A stretch of DNA of 64,000 bases from the NCBI RefSeq assembly GCF_002155965.1, contig NZ_MUMH01000043.1, positions 1 to 64,000 on the forward strand, in the 5' to 3' direction. The DNA comes from Allokutzneria sp. NRRL B-24872 (GTDB lineage Bacteria; Actinomycetota; Actinomycetes; Mycobacteriales; Pseudonocardiaceae). The stretch's first letter is position 1; each line of letters begins with the position of its first letter. Positions 9,416 through 21,473 of this stretch are shown one piece after another. The position numbers were made by a program, and so were the translations under genes. A model generated the notes under the pieces. That model was not told the DNA's origin and searched no databases. It saw only the letters and a program-made list of their open reading frames with translations.

Positions 9416-9493
9416 CGCACCGACGTTAGTCCCTGACCCCGTTACCCGGTCGTGAACGGACCCGCACGGTATTCACTCTTCAACACCCACCGA

Positions 9494-9548
9494 AGCCCTG
9501 AACGACCCGTTTGGTGCGTTGAGCGCACTGAACGGGTCGTTCAGGGCT
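9494..9548. repeat. Long hairpin of the CTGAAC/GTTCAG family after mazG
   Basis: A perfect 18-bp stem (AGCCCTGAACGACCCGTT against its complement) encloses a second small stem, GTGCG/CGCAC. The structure directly abuts the mazG stop codon on the minus strand. It probably acts as a terminator or 3'-end stabiliser. It resembles the hairpins at 35630 and 40630. Confidence 0.75.
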
Positions 9549-10543
9549 CAAACGGCCGGGGTGGAGGGGGTGGGCCAGTGGGTGCGCCAGCCGGTGGGGC
9601 CCATGGTGGCGGGGTCGAGGCCAGCGGCCTTGGCGGCGCGCTCGGCCGCGCGGACGTCCTCGGCGTAGCGGCGGGCGACCACGCGCAGCTCGTTCTCCGG
9701 GTCCTCGCCCGCGAGCTTGGCCAGTGCGGCGACCACGAACAGGGTCGCCCCGGTGCCGTCGCCGTCGGGGAGCAGGTCGGCGGGGAAGCCGGCGCGCGCG
9801 GTCCGCTGGGCGAGCTTGGCGGCGAGCGCCACCGCGGGCTGACCGAGAGCTACACCGTCCACAGTGGACTCACGGCGCTTCTCGGCCTGCTTCAGCTCCT
9901 CCCAGCGCACTTCCTGGGTCTCGGCGTCGCGCACGGCGGGGTCTCCGCCCGCGAAGACGTGCGGGTGCCTGCCGACGAGCTTGGCGACGAGGTCTCCGGC
10001 GACCTCGTCGACGGAGAACGGGTCGGCGGGGTCCTCGGCGGCCACCCTGGCGTGGAAGAGCACCTGGAGCAGCACGTCGCCGAGCTCCTCGCGCAGCGCC
10101 TGCCGGTCGCCGTCCTCGATCGCCTCCAGCAGCTCGTAGGTCTCCTCGACCAGGTACTGCCGGAGCGAGTCGTGGGTCTGCTTGGCGTCCCACGGGCACC
10201 CGCCGGGCGAGCGCAGCGTGTCCATCACCGCGGTGGCCTCGACGAGCGCGGCACCGGCGGGTTCGGGCGTGCCGATCACCCGCGCGCCGGCTTCGTGCAG
10301 TGCCGCCGCCGCCGGGTCGGTGAGCACGGTCGCGATCACCACGACCGGCTCGTCGGCAGCGCGGCGGAGCAGCTCGGCGGGGTCCGGGGCCGGTTCCGCC
10401 GCGGCTTCCTCGGCGGCGCCGGGGGTGGCGTAGACGGCCGACGCGGCGCGGAGCGCGGGAAGCGCGGCGGCGGGCAGGACGGGGCCGAGTCGCGGGCTGA
10501 GCAGGACGATCGCGCAGCCCGCGGCGAGCGAGGAGGACGTCAC
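9548..10543 (-). CDS. mazG: MazG family nucleoside triphosphate pyrophosphohydrolase
   Basis: A 331-residue protein. The C-terminal two-thirds hold the MazG domain: GGCPWDAKQTHDSL, then the metal-binding EExxE...ExxD helices (EETYELLEAIEDGD and REELGDVLLQVLFHA). The N-terminal 110 residues form an actinobacterial extension. MazG hydrolyses noncanonical NTPs to NMP and pyrophosphate and cleanses the nucleotide pool. The start GTG 10543 overlaps the stop of the upstream lipoprotein gene (GTGA), so the two are coupled. Confidence 0.88.
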   Translation of the reverse strand: MTSSSLAAGCAIVLLSPRLGPVLPAAALPALRAASAVYATPGAAEEAAAEPAPDPAELLRRAADEPVVVIATVLTDPAAAALHEAGARVIGTPEPAGAALVEATAVMDTLRSPGGCPWDAKQTHDSLRQYLVEETYELLEAIEDGDRQALREELGDVLLQVLFHARVAAEDPADPFSVDEVAGDLVAKLVGRHPHVFAGGDPAVRDAETQEVRWEELKQAEKRRESTVDGVALGQPAVALAAKLAQRTARAGFPADLLPDGDGTGATLFVVAALAKLAGEDPENELRVVARRYAEDVRAAERAAKAAGLDPATMGPTGWRTHWPTPSTPAV

Positions 10544-11514
10544 GACCGGGGCGCGGTGGCCTTGAGCTGGAGGGTGGCTCGCTCCAGCGTGCTCGTCACG
10601 AGCTGTGCGGTCGTCAGGTCCCATGCGCCGTAGCGCGGGTTGATCCGCATGCCGAGCTCGTTGCCGAGGATCGAGGCCATGCCCCTGCCGAGGGTGCCGA
10701 CGATCTGCCCCTGCGCGGCCGCGGCCTCCGGGTTCGCGGCGCTGGTCGTCTTCGTGTCGCGCTTGTGGACGTAGGCGACGGCCCACCGGCTGGTGGGCGT
10801 GGCCTGCTGCTGCCGCTGGCCGGAGTTGTCGGCGAGCGGGAAGGCGACGACGGTGTTCTCGCCGGTCGCGAAGAGCGGGCTCACCGCGAGGACCGGGCTG
10901 GCCTGGGAGAACGAGACGCGGAAGTTGCTTTCGGCCTGCCGCTTCTTCGCGGCCTCCGCCTTGACGAGCTGGGCGGTGGCGGCCGGCCCCTTGGCCATCT
11001 GGTTCGCCTTGGCCACGGCGTCGTCGCGGCTGTCGGTCACGACGATGTCGGTGGTGACGGTGGTGCGGTTGGCGTACTTCTTGCCGATCTCGGTGGCCAG
11101 CATGTCGCCGCGGATGCGCTCGCGCAGGGTCTGCGTGTCGTAGGCGGGGAAGGCCTCTTCCGGGAGGCTGTTGCCGGCGAGGCTGGCGATCACCGAGTCC
11201 ACCATGCCGTTGTCGACCTGGACGCCTTCGCGCTGGGCGAGCCGTTCGAGCAGTTCGAGCCGGACCAGCACGCTGAGCAGGCCCCGTCCGGCCTGGTCCA
11301 GCTTGTTCTGGGACTGCAACCGCAGGTACTCGGGGTCCTGGGCGGCGAGGCCGCCGTCGATCCGGCGCTGCACCTCGGCAACGCTGATGACCTTGTCGCC
11401 GATGATCGCGGCGGCGTTGGGCTGCCCGGCACCGGTGCTGCACCCGGTGAGCAGGAGACCGGTGGTGGCCGCCAGCGCGGCGACCAGGCGAGAGGAACGG
11501 CTGATGGCCTTCAC
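10540..11514 (-). CDS. SurA-like peptidyl-prolyl isomerase-type lipoprotein
   Basis: A 324-residue lipoprotein. The start is placed at GTG 11514 because the signal peptide (VKAISRSSRLVAALAATTG) follows at once and GAGAAGG lies upstream; the frame is open further up. The lipobox LLTGC anchors it outside the membrane. A SurA N-terminal-like helical region (NAAAIIGDKVISVAEVQRRI) follows. No parvulin domain is obvious, so a chaperone role is more likely than catalysis. It lies between mfd and mazG, an order conserved in actinobacteria. The exact substrate is unknown. Confidence 0.75.
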   Translation of the reverse strand: MKAISRSSRLVAALAATTGLLLTGCSTGAGQPNAAAIIGDKVISVAEVQRRIDGGLAAQDPEYLRLQSQNKLDQAGRGLLSVLVRLELLERLAQREGVQVDNGMVDSVIASLAGNSLPEEAFPAYDTQTLRERIRGDMLATEIGKKYANRTTVTTDIVVTDSRDDAVAKANQMAKGPAATAQLVKAEAAKKRQAESNFRVSFSQASPVLAVSPLFATGENTVVAFPLADNSGQRQQQATPTSRWAVAYVHKRDTKTTSAANPEAAAAQGQIVGTLGRGMASILGNELGMRINPRYGAWDLTTAQLVTSTLERATLQLKATAPRS

Positions 11515-11585
11515 GGTGTCGTACCTTCTCACGCTCGGGGTGGGCATGGGGTGCAAGGGTTGGCCAAGCATCGAATGGTCGCTGC

Positions 11586-15149
<3,564 letters not shown>

Positions 15150-15224
15150 CGTGACTTTCCCTCCGTATTGCCGTGTGCGTCCCGAGACTACGTCGTGGGT
15201 CTGACGGTGGCTCGCCGTGCCCGT

Positions 15225-16061
15225 TCAGCTGGCGTCGAGGGCGTCCAGCACGGCCTGTGCGCGGTTCCTCGCGTGGTCGTCGAGGTCGCCGTTGGGCAGG
15301 ACGTGCAGTGCGTCTCGCTCGACCGCGGTGAGGATTCGTTCGGCGGCGACGTCCGCGTCGATCATGGTGGCGGCGGAGGCGCGCAGTCCAGCGATTAGTC
15401 CGTCCATGGCGGCCTGGTCGGGGAGGCTGTCGCGGATCATGCGGTAGTGCTCGGAGTCCGGGTCGGCGTCGAGCAGCGCGAAGATCCCGTTGGCCATCGG
15501 GGTGTTCACGAATCCCGGGCAGACCACGCTCACGCCGATGCCCGTGTGCCCACGCGAGCGGAGTTCGATGAGCAGGGTTTCGGAGAGCGCGACGACCGCG
15601 TGCTTGCTGGGCCCGTACGCGCTTTGCAGTGGTGCTCCGCTGAGCCCGGCGAGGGAGGAGGTGTTGATCACGTGCCCGCGTCCGGCTTCGATCATCTTCG
15701 GCACGAAGGCGCGGATGCCGTTCATCACGCCGAACACGTTGACGTCGAAGGTTTTCCGCCACTCCTCGTCGGTGCTCTCCCACAGCATCATGCCGCCGTT
15801 GCCGGTGCCCGCGTTGTTGAAGAGGAGGTCCACGCGCCCGACCCGTTCGGCGAGCCCGTGCACCGCTTCCGCGTCGCTCACGTCGAGGACTTCCGCGTGC
15901 ACGCGGCCTTCCAGCTCACCCGCTGTCTCGTGGAGCGCGTCGCCCTGCACGTCGACGAGCACGAGATCGACTCCGCGGGCCGCGAGCGCACCCGCCAGTG
16001 CCCGCCCGATCCCGCTGGCCGCTCCGCTGACGTAGGCGACCTGCCCAGCCTCGATGATCAC
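15225..16061 (-). CDS. Short-chain dehydrogenase/reductase
   Basis: A 278-residue NAD(P)-dependent oxidoreductase of the classical SDR family. The cofactor motif is VSGAASGIGRALA (TGxxxGxG type), with NNAGTG and the catalytic Ser in NTSSLAG followed by YGPSKHA (Tyr-x-x-x-Lys). Asp at the end of beta-2 (LVLVDVQG) suggests a preference for NAD. The start GTG 16061 is chosen because GGAAGGGGGAG precedes it; the frame opens a little earlier. The substrate cannot be told. It is 75 bases upstream of mfd on the same strand. Confidence 0.85.
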   Translation of the reverse strand: MIIEAGQVAYVSGAASGIGRALAGALAARGVDLVLVDVQGDALHETAGELEGRVHAEVLDVSDAEAVHGLAERVGRVDLLFNNAGTGNGGMMLWESTDEEWRKTFDVNVFGVMNGIRAFVPKMIEAGRGHVINTSSLAGLSGAPLQSAYGPSKHAVVALSETLLIELRSRGHTGIGVSVVCPGFVNTPMANGIFALLDADPDSEHYRMIRDSLPDQAAMDGLIAGLRASAATMIDADVAAERILTAVERDALHVLPNGDLDDHARNRAQAVLDALDAS

Positions 16062-16203
16062 GCGCTCCCCCTTCCGCACTTCCCACCTCGGGGCCCAGCG
16101 CCACACCGCTTCCCGCTTCTTTACAGCCCCCCACCCTCCCGGGGGGCGACCCCGAGCCCAGCCTACCGATGGTCAAGCCCGCGAAACGGCTGCTGGACGC
16201 ACC

Positions 16204-16231
16204 TGTGGACAACGCGAGCCGATGTGGACAA
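16204..16231 (-). promoter_or_regulatory. Pair of perfect DnaA boxes
   Basis: TTGTCCACA occurs twice on the minus strand, at 16204-16212 and 16223-16231, in the same orientation and 19 bases apart. This 9-mer is the actinobacterial DnaA box consensus. No dnaA, dnaN or oriC-like cluster is present, so this would be a regulatory or titration site, not an origin. Confidence 0.5.
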
Positions 16232-16290
16232 CTAGGCGTTCCATGTGGTCAGAGGGTTCATCGGTCTTCACACCCCCAACCCGGCCTCGG

Positions 16291-16385
16291 CGGTCTTCAA
16301 CGACGGCAAACCTTCGACCGCGTGGGGGTTTGGGGTGGTTAACGATGATCGACACGGGGGTTCGGTGGTCTTGAAGACACCTCAA
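16291..16385. repeat. Interspersed hairpin element, copy B
   Basis: The element carries the 20-base core GTGGTTAACGATGATCGACA at 16335-16354, identical to that at 53871-53890. Both flanks are also shared: CGGTCTTCA to the left, and GGTCTTGAAGACAC to the right. A second inverted partial arm (CGGTCTTCACACCCCCAAC) starts at 16262. Confidence 0.7.
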
Positions 16386-16476
16386 CGCCGTGCTCGGCAG
16401 CGCGCGCTGAGCGATTTGGAGCGCCAGGGCCGCACGGCGGAGCGCATCGCAGGCGGTTCCAGCGAGGGCGGATTTC

Positions 16477-16537
16477 GCGTTTTGGCTACTTGTTGTGATT
16501 GAGGAGCGCTCCCATTGACGACGAGTTGCCAAAACGC
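16477..16537 (+). repeat. Long imperfect palindrome in the probable 5' leader of the sugar dehydrogenase gene
   Basis: GCGTTTTGGC at the left pairs with GCCAAAACGC at the right, and the symmetry continues inward to GGAGCGCTCC. Two of the inner mismatches would be G-U pairs in a plus-strand transcript, which favours an RNA hairpin over a DNA operator. It ends 64 bases before the predicted start codon. Confidence 0.55.
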
Positions 16538-16601
16538 CGCGAAGGGGAGATCGCGAAAGGGATTCACGGTGGTTGTACGTGAAGAGGAGGAGCATGGAGG
16601 G

Positions 16602-17765
16602 GTGATCAAGCGCGGCGTTGCGGTTGTTGCTGTCCTGGCGTTCACGGCCGGGTGCGCGGGCCAGGGGTCGCCCGAGCCTCGCGGGAACGCGCCAACGGCC
16701 GGGAAAGCGCCGGCGCTCAAGGTCGAAGTGGTGACCGCGGGGCTGCAGCACGGGTGGGACGTCGGTTTCCTGCCGGACGGCAAAGCGCTGGTCACGCAGC
16801 GGCCGGGCAAGCTGACGCTGCTGTCGGGCACCAAGCCGGGAGCGACCGCGACAACGGTGCGGGCGGACTTCGGCGACCTGATGGCGCGCAGCGAAGGCGG
16901 GCTGATGAGCCTGCTCGTGCACCCGGCGTTCGCCACCAACCGGCGGTTCGTGACGTGCCAGACGACGCAGGCGGACACGCGCCTGATCACCTGGCGGTTG
17001 TCGGAGGACGGCGCCCGCGCGGAGCGGACCGGCGAGCTGCTCACGGGAATCCCGGTCAGCAGCGGGCGGCACTCCGGCTGCCGGATGGAGCTGGCCAACG
17101 ACGGCGCGCTGCTCGTCGGCACGGGGGACGCGGCGCGCGCGGACTCGGCGCAGGACCGCAACGGCTTGGGCGGCAAGGTGTTGCGGCTCGACCTGGAGAC
17201 CGGCGGCCCCGCGCCGGGCAATCCGTTCGCCAACTCGGCGAATCCGCGCGAGCGGCTCTTGTGGACCTACGGGCACCGCAACGTGCAAGGCCTCGTGAAG
17301 CGGCCGGGGACCGACCAGGTGTTCTCCGCCGAGCACGGGCCGGACGTCGACGACGAAGTCAACCTGCTGCGGCCAGGCGGAAACTACGGGTGGGACCCCT
17401 CGCGCGGGGGCACGATCGGCGGGTATGACGAGGACGTGCCGATGACCGATCTGAAGCGCTTCCCCGACGCGGTGGCGGCGACGTGGAGTTCGGGTTCGCC
17501 GACCGAAGCCCTGTGCGGCGCGGCGTTCCTGTCGGGGCCGAGCTGGGGCGAGCTGGACGGAGTGCTCGCGGTGACGGCGCTCAAGGGCAGCAAGCTGCTG
17601 CTGTTCACCCTCGACCAGGCCGGAGCGGTGCGCCAGGTCTCGACGCCCGCTGAGCTGAACGACACGCACGGCAGGCTGCGCGGCGCGCGGCTCGGGCCGG
17701 ACGGCGCGCTGTACGTGACGACGTCCAACGGTGATGACGACAAGCTCCTGCGGATAAGCCGGTGA
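16602..17765 (+). CDS. PQQ-dependent sugar dehydrogenase-like lipoprotein
   Basis: A 387-residue exported lipoprotein of the soluble glucose dehydrogenase (GSDH) six-bladed propeller family. The signal peptide ends in a lipobox with Cys (FTAGC). Family motifs include LQHGWDVGFLPDGKALVTQRPGK (quoted in part: WDVGFLPDGKALVT), GGLMSLLVHPAF, YGHRNVQGL and AEHGPDVDDEVN. Members oxidise aldose sugars with pyrroloquinoline quinone, although many have unknown substrates. The start GTG 16602 is chosen over the upstream open frame because of the GAGGAGGAG...GGAGGG tract. Its stop overlaps the start of the lyase gene (GTGA), which implies joint expression. Confidence 0.82.
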   Translation: MIKRGVAVVAVLAFTAGCAGQGSPEPRGNAPTAGKAPALKVEVVTAGLQHGWDVGFLPDGKALVTQRPGKLTLLSGTKPGATATTVRADFGDLMARSEGGLMSLLVHPAFATNRRFVTCQTTQADTRLITWRLSEDGARAERTGELLTGIPVSSGRHSGCRMELANDGALLVGTGDAARADSAQDRNGLGGKVLRLDLETGGPAPGNPFANSANPRERLLWTYGHRNVQGLVKRPGTDQVFSAEHGPDVDDEVNLLRPGGNYGWDPSRGGTIGGYDEDVPMTDLKRFPDAVAATWSSGSPTEALCGAAFLSGPSWGELDGVLAVTALKGSKLLLFTLDQAGAVRQVSTPAELNDTHGRLRGARLGPDGALYVTTSNGDDDKLLRISR

Positions 17766-19717
17766 GCACCGGGCGCTGGCTCGACCTGCTCACCGGTGGC
17801 GCGGAAGCCGATCCGACCGATCCGCTGATCGCCACCGCCATCGAGCGCACCGAGGCCCGCGCCCGCGCGTTGATGTCCACAATGGACAGATCTCCCGGTA
17901 GGACATCGCTGTGGCCGGACCTCGCGGGGCCTGGCGTCGAGCGGACGACCGCGTCGCTGTCCCGGTTGCGCGCGATGGCGCTCTCCCCCAGCACCAGGGA
18001 CGTGGTGATCGAAGCGCTCGATTGGCTGGCGCGCCACCGCTACCGGGAGGACATGGACGAGGTCGGCAACTGGTGGGAGTGGGAGATCGGCATCCCAGAC
18101 CTGCTGCTCGACACGCTCGTCCTGACCGGCGCGCGCATCCCGGAGCTGCTTCGCGCGGTGCGGCGGTTCGTCCCCGACCCCACGCGCCGGACCGCCAATC
18201 CCAGTGAGGAGGAGGTGGGCGCCAACCGGGCGGACAAGGCGTACATCCACCTCCGGCGCGGCCTGCTCAGCGATTCCAGCCTCATCCCGGAAGCCCGCCG
18301 CGCGCTCGACCAGGTCTTCGAGCACGTGGTCACCGGCGACGGCTTCTACCGCGACGGCTCGTTCGTGCAGCACCAACGCCACGCCTACACCGGTACCTAC
18401 GGCGTGGTACTTCTCGGCAGCGTGGCCAGAACCCTTGCGGTGCTCGGCGATCCGGTTCCGGAGGTGGTCGAGCGCTGGGTGTTCGACGGCGTCGAGCCGA
18501 TCACTTTCCGGGGTCAGGTGATGTCCTTCGTGCGCGGTCGCTCGATCACCAGGAGCAGTGACGACCACGCTTGGGGACGCCAGCTCGTCAGTGCGCTGAC
18601 CTTGTTGGGCAGCAAGAAGTTCGGCCCGCTCATCGGCAGCCTCGTCGAATCCGGCACCTACGAGCGAACCGCTGGCCCGGCCGAGATCGTGTTGCTGCGC
18701 AAGACGACAGCACCACCCAAGACACGGAGGGCCGCACACCACACGTTCACGAGCATGGATCGCGTGGTGCACAAGCGCCGCGACTGGGTGTTCGCGATCG
18801 CCGCTCGCAGCAACAGGATCAACGGCTACGAGTCGGGCAACGGCGAGAACCTGCGCGGGTGGTACACCGGCGAAGGCATGACCTACCTGTACAACGACGA
18901 TCTCCAGCACTACTCCGGCGATTTCTGGTCCACAGTGGACATGTACCGGCTGCCGGGGACCACAACCGCAACGCATCCCCGGACGCCCGCGGACAACCTG
19001 TGGTTCGACGGGTTCCGCGGGCCGGACAAATGGGTCGGCGGAGTCACACTGGACAACGACACCGGTAGCTTCGGAATGCGTTTCACCGCAGGACCGGACC
19101 AGCTCGACCACGGACGTCCGGGAAGACCGAACTCGTTGCGCGGCACCAAGTCCTGGTTCATGTTCGGCGACGAGATCGTAGCGCTTGGCGCGGGCATCAC
19201 CAGCGAGGACGGCGACATCATCACCACGGTCGAGAATCGCAGGACTTCGGCGAAGTTCACGAACGGACCGGGCTGGGCCCATCTCGCCGGAGTCGGCGGC
19301 TACGTCTTCCCGGCGAGCACGAGAGTCCACACCGAGACGGGAAAGTACGCCGTGCTCGTGTTCGACCATGGCCGCAATCCCCGGTCCAGCCACTACGAAT
19401 ACGTGTTGCTTCCCGGCCGAACAGCCGAGGAGACAGCCGAGTACGCGAGCAACCCGAAGACTGTCGTACTCAGCAACACGGCCCAGAAACAGGCCGTGCG
19501 GCACGGCGACATCCTCGCGGCGAACTTCTACGAGCCGGGCACGGTCGAGGACGTGAGCGCGGAGAACCCTGCCGCCGTCGTGCTCGATCGACGCACGCTG
19601 GCGGTCTCGGACCCGATGCGATCACAGGAACCGTTGGTGCTCAACGTGTTCCGCCCCAGCCTGCGCATCAGGGTCGACGCCGAGCACGGCAAGACCTACC
19701 GCGTGCGGTTCGGCTAG
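17762..19717 (+). CDS. Polysaccharide lyase family 8 (hyaluronate/chondroitin/xanthan lyase type)
   Basis: A 651-residue protein with the PL8 alpha/alpha-toroid and beta-sandwich layout. NWWEWEIGIP lies at 103-112. The likely catalytic residues are Asn155 (VGANR), His204 (SFVQH) and Tyr209 (HAYTGTYG). The middle domain shows GENLRGWYTGEG and NDDLQHYSGDFW. PL8 enzymes cleave uronic acid-containing polysaccharides by beta-elimination. Unusually, no signal peptide is visible at the start (GTG 17762, overlapping the previous stop), and no better start is seen. Either it is cytoplasmic or it leaves by another route. The preceding exported sugar dehydrogenase suggests joint use of a polysaccharide. 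Confidence 0.85.
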   Translation: MSTGRWLDLLTGGAEADPTDPLIATAIERTEARARALMSTMDRSPGRTSLWPDLAGPGVERTTASLSRLRAMALSPSTRDVVIEALDWLARHRYREDMDEVGNWWEWEIGIPDLLLDTLVLTGARIPELLRAVRRFVPDPTRRTANPSEEEVGANRADKAYIHLRRGLLSDSSLIPEARRALDQVFEHVVTGDGFYRDGSFVQHQRHAYTGTYGVVLLGSVARTLAVLGDPVPEVVERWVFDGVEPITFRGQVMSFVRGRSITRSSDDHAWGRQLVSALTLLGSKKFGPLIGSLVESGTYERTAGPAEIVLLRKTTAPPKTRRAAHHTFTSMDRVVHKRRDWVFAIAARSNRINGYESGNGENLRGWYTGEGMTYLYNDDLQHYSGDFWSTVDMYRLPGTTTATHPRTPADNLWFDGFRGPDKWVGGVTLDNDTGSFGMRFTAGPDQLDHGRPGRPNSLRGTKSWFMFGDEIVALGAGITSEDGDIITTVENRRTSAKFTNGPGWAHLAGVGGYVFPASTRVHTETGKYAVLVFDHGRNPRSSHYEYVLLPGRTAEETAEYASNPKTVVLSNTAQKQAVRHGDILAANFYEPGTVEDVSAENPAAVVLDRRTLAVSDPMRSQEPLVLNVFRPSLRIRVDAEHGKTYRVRFG

Positions 19718-19718
19718 C

Positions 19719-20333
19719 TCAGGACCGGGCGCGGCGCTTGGGCTTGTGGTCCAGATGGGACAAGCCGTTCCAGCACAGGTTGACCAGGTGCGCGACGACG
19801 TCGTCCTTCTTCGGCTTGCGCGCCTCCAGCCACCACTGGCCGGTCAGCGCGACCATGCCCACCAGCGCCTGCGCGTAGAGCGCCGCCAGCTTCGCGTCGT
19901 AGCCGCGCGCGGAGAACTGCTGGCCGAGGATGTCCTCGACCTGGCTGGCGATGTCGTTGAGCAGGCTGGAGAAGGTGCCGGTGCTCGCCGCGACCGGGGA
20001 GTCCCGCACCAGGATGCGGAAGCCGTCGGTGGAGTCCTCGATGTAGTCCAGTAACGAGCTGGCCGCCCGCTCCAAGAGCTCCCTGGGGTGGTCGGCGACG
20101 GAGAGCGCGGTGACCATGCCGTTCAGCAGCACCTGCATCTCGCGGTCCACGACGACCGCGTAGAGCCCTTCCTTGCCACCGAAGTGCTCGTACACCACGG
20201 GCTTGCTGACCCCGGCGCGGTGCGCGACCTCCTCGATGGAGGTCCCGTCGAAACCCTTCTCCGCGAACAGCTTCCTGCCGACGTCCAGCAGTTGCTGCCG
20301 CCGCTCCTTGCCGGTCATCCGTACACGGGCCAC
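19719..20333 (-). CDS. TetR family transcriptional regulator next to a desaturase gene
   Basis: A 204-residue regulator. The N-terminal helix-turn-helix (about 8-55) has FAEKGFDGTSIEEVAHRAGV followed by VYEHFGGKEGLY, and a helical ligand-binding domain follows. The start is GTG 20333. It lies downstream of a fatty acid desaturase gene on the same strand, beyond a terminator-like hairpin. TetR regulators of desaturases are known (DesT in Pseudomonas, MadR in mycobacteria), and two palindromes lie in the desaturase promoter, so this is the natural candidate repressor. That link is inferred. The stop is 1 base from the convergent lyase gene. Confidence 0.88.
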   Translation of the reverse strand: MARVRMTGKERRQQLLDVGRKLFAEKGFDGTSIEEVAHRAGVSKPVVYEHFGGKEGLYAVVVDREMQVLLNGMVTALSVADHPRELLERAASSLLDYIEDSTDGFRILVRDSPVAASTGTFSSLLNDIASQVEDILGQQFSARGYDAKLAALYAQALVGMVALTGQWWLEARKPKKDDVVAHLVNLCWNGLSHLDHKPKRRARS

Positions 20334-20426
20334 CGGAGCTCCCCCTCCTGCGATGGCTTCACGCGCGTGCCGGAACCTGTCGCACGTGGACTGTGGCGAG
20401 AGTTTATGCGCTTCGCCAACGAATTA

Positions 20427-20454
20427 CCGGGGACCCCTGAGAAGGGGCCCCCGG
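20427..20454 (-). terminator. Hairpin between desaturase and tetR genes
   Basis: CCGGGG and CCCCT pair with AGGGG and CCCCGG around a 4-base loop, with one mismatch. It begins 14 bases after the desaturase stop. It should limit read-through into tetR. Confidence 0.7.
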
Positions 20455-20468
20455 CATCGGTGCTCGTG

Positions 20469-21431
20469 TCAGTGCTGGTCGACGGTGATCCGCGCCAGCC
20501 GGGCCTCGGTGGGCCAGCGGACGTTCCACACCCAGCCGAACTTCTCGAAGATCCAGATGACCCGCGCGGAGGTGTCGATCTGGCCGCGCTTCACGCCGTG
20601 CCGGGCGGAGGTCGGGTCGGCGTGGTGCAGGTTGTGCCAGGACTCGCCGAAGGACAGGATCGCCAGCGGCCAGAAGTTCGCGGCCTTGTCCTTGGACTTG
20701 AACGGGCGCTCGCCGATCATGTGGCAGACCGAGTTCACCGACCAGGTCACGTGGTGCAGCACGGCGATGCGCACGACACCGGCCCAGAAGAAGGCGGTGA
20801 CGGCACCCCACAGGGACCAGGTGATCAGGCCGCCGAGCAGCGCGGGCAGGCCGAGGCTGAGCACGATCCAGACGACGAACAGCTTGTCGACGCGGCGGAT
20901 GTCCTTGTCCGCCAACAGGTCCGGCGCGAAGCGCTCGGCGTTGGTGACGTCCCTGCGCAGCATCCAGCCCATGTGCGCGTGCCAGAAGCCCTTGGTGAGC
21001 GCCCACGGCGAGGTGCCGTAGAGCCACGGCGAGTGCGGGTCGCCCTCCTTGTCGGAGAACGCGTGGTGGCGCCGGTGGTCGGCGACCCAGTGCAGGATCG
21101 GGCCCTGCACGGCGCTGCTGCCCGCGATGGCGAGCATGACGCGCACCCAGCGCTTGGCCTTGAAGGAGCCGTGGGTGAAGTAGCGGTGGTAGCCGACGGT
21201 CACGCCGAGCCCGCCGATGTAGTAGAAGACCAGGGCGAGCGCCACGTCGACCCAGCCGAGACCCCAGCCCCACGCGAAGGGGACGGCCGCGATGAGCGCC
21301 AGCGTCGGAATGATGACGAACGCGAACACGACGACCTGCCCGACGCGGGTGCGGGGCTCGTCGAACATCGGCTTGGGGCCACGCGCTGGTTCCGCGCCGG
21401 GGCGCGTGGAGGGCTCGGATGTCAGCGTCAT
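20469..21431 (-). CDS. Membrane fatty acyl-CoA desaturase (delta-9 type)
   Basis: A 320-residue integral membrane di-iron desaturase. The three histidine boxes are present: HRYFTH (82-87), HRRHH (119-123) and HNLHH (266-270). Four hydrophobic helices lie around 34-75 and 182-225. It should introduce a cis double bond into saturated acyl chains using oxygen and an electron donor. The start is ATG 21431; a longer open frame upstream runs through the promoter palindromes and is rejected. Expression is probably controlled through the two palindromes at 21474-21500. Confidence 0.92.
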   Translation of the reverse strand: MTLTSEPSTRPGAEPARGPKPMFDEPRTRVGQVVVFAFVIIPTLALIAAVPFAWGWGLGWVDVALALVFYYIGGLGVTVGYHRYFTHGSFKAKRWVRVMLAIAGSSAVQGPILHWVADHRRHHAFSDKEGDPHSPWLYGTSPWALTKGFWHAHMGWMLRRDVTNAERFAPDLLADKDIRRVDKLFVVWIVLSLGLPALLGGLITWSLWGAVTAFFWAGVVRIAVLHHVTWSVNSVCHMIGERPFKSKDKAANFWPLAILSFGESWHNLHHADPTSARHGVKRGQIDTSARVIWIFEKFGWVWNVRWPTEARLARITVDQH

Positions 21432-21473
21432 GCGTTGGCTACCTCTATCACTCAGGGGACACTTCCCTACGGC

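Larger units (their letters stand above)
16062..16601. other. 540-bp intergenic region with DnaA boxes, repeat copy B and a long hairpin
   Basis: No convincing gene lies between the minus-strand SDR and the plus-strand sugar dehydrogenase gene. Its contents are two perfect DnaA boxes (16204-16231), copy B of the interspersed element (16291-16385), and a long imperfect palindrome (16477-16537). Short open frames here lack ribosome binding sites and a high-GC3 coding pattern. Confidence 0.6.

Noticed and set aside
5549-9436. 1295-codon open frame on the plus strand opposite the tricorn gene
   Set aside because: It is a typical high-GC shadow: the opposite strand carries the tricorn protease with clear catalytic motifs, and the plus-strand product has a low-complexity Arg/Val/His composition.
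16204-16231. A chromosomal origin
   Set aside because: Only two DnaA boxes and no AT-rich unwinding region, dnaA or dnaN are present.
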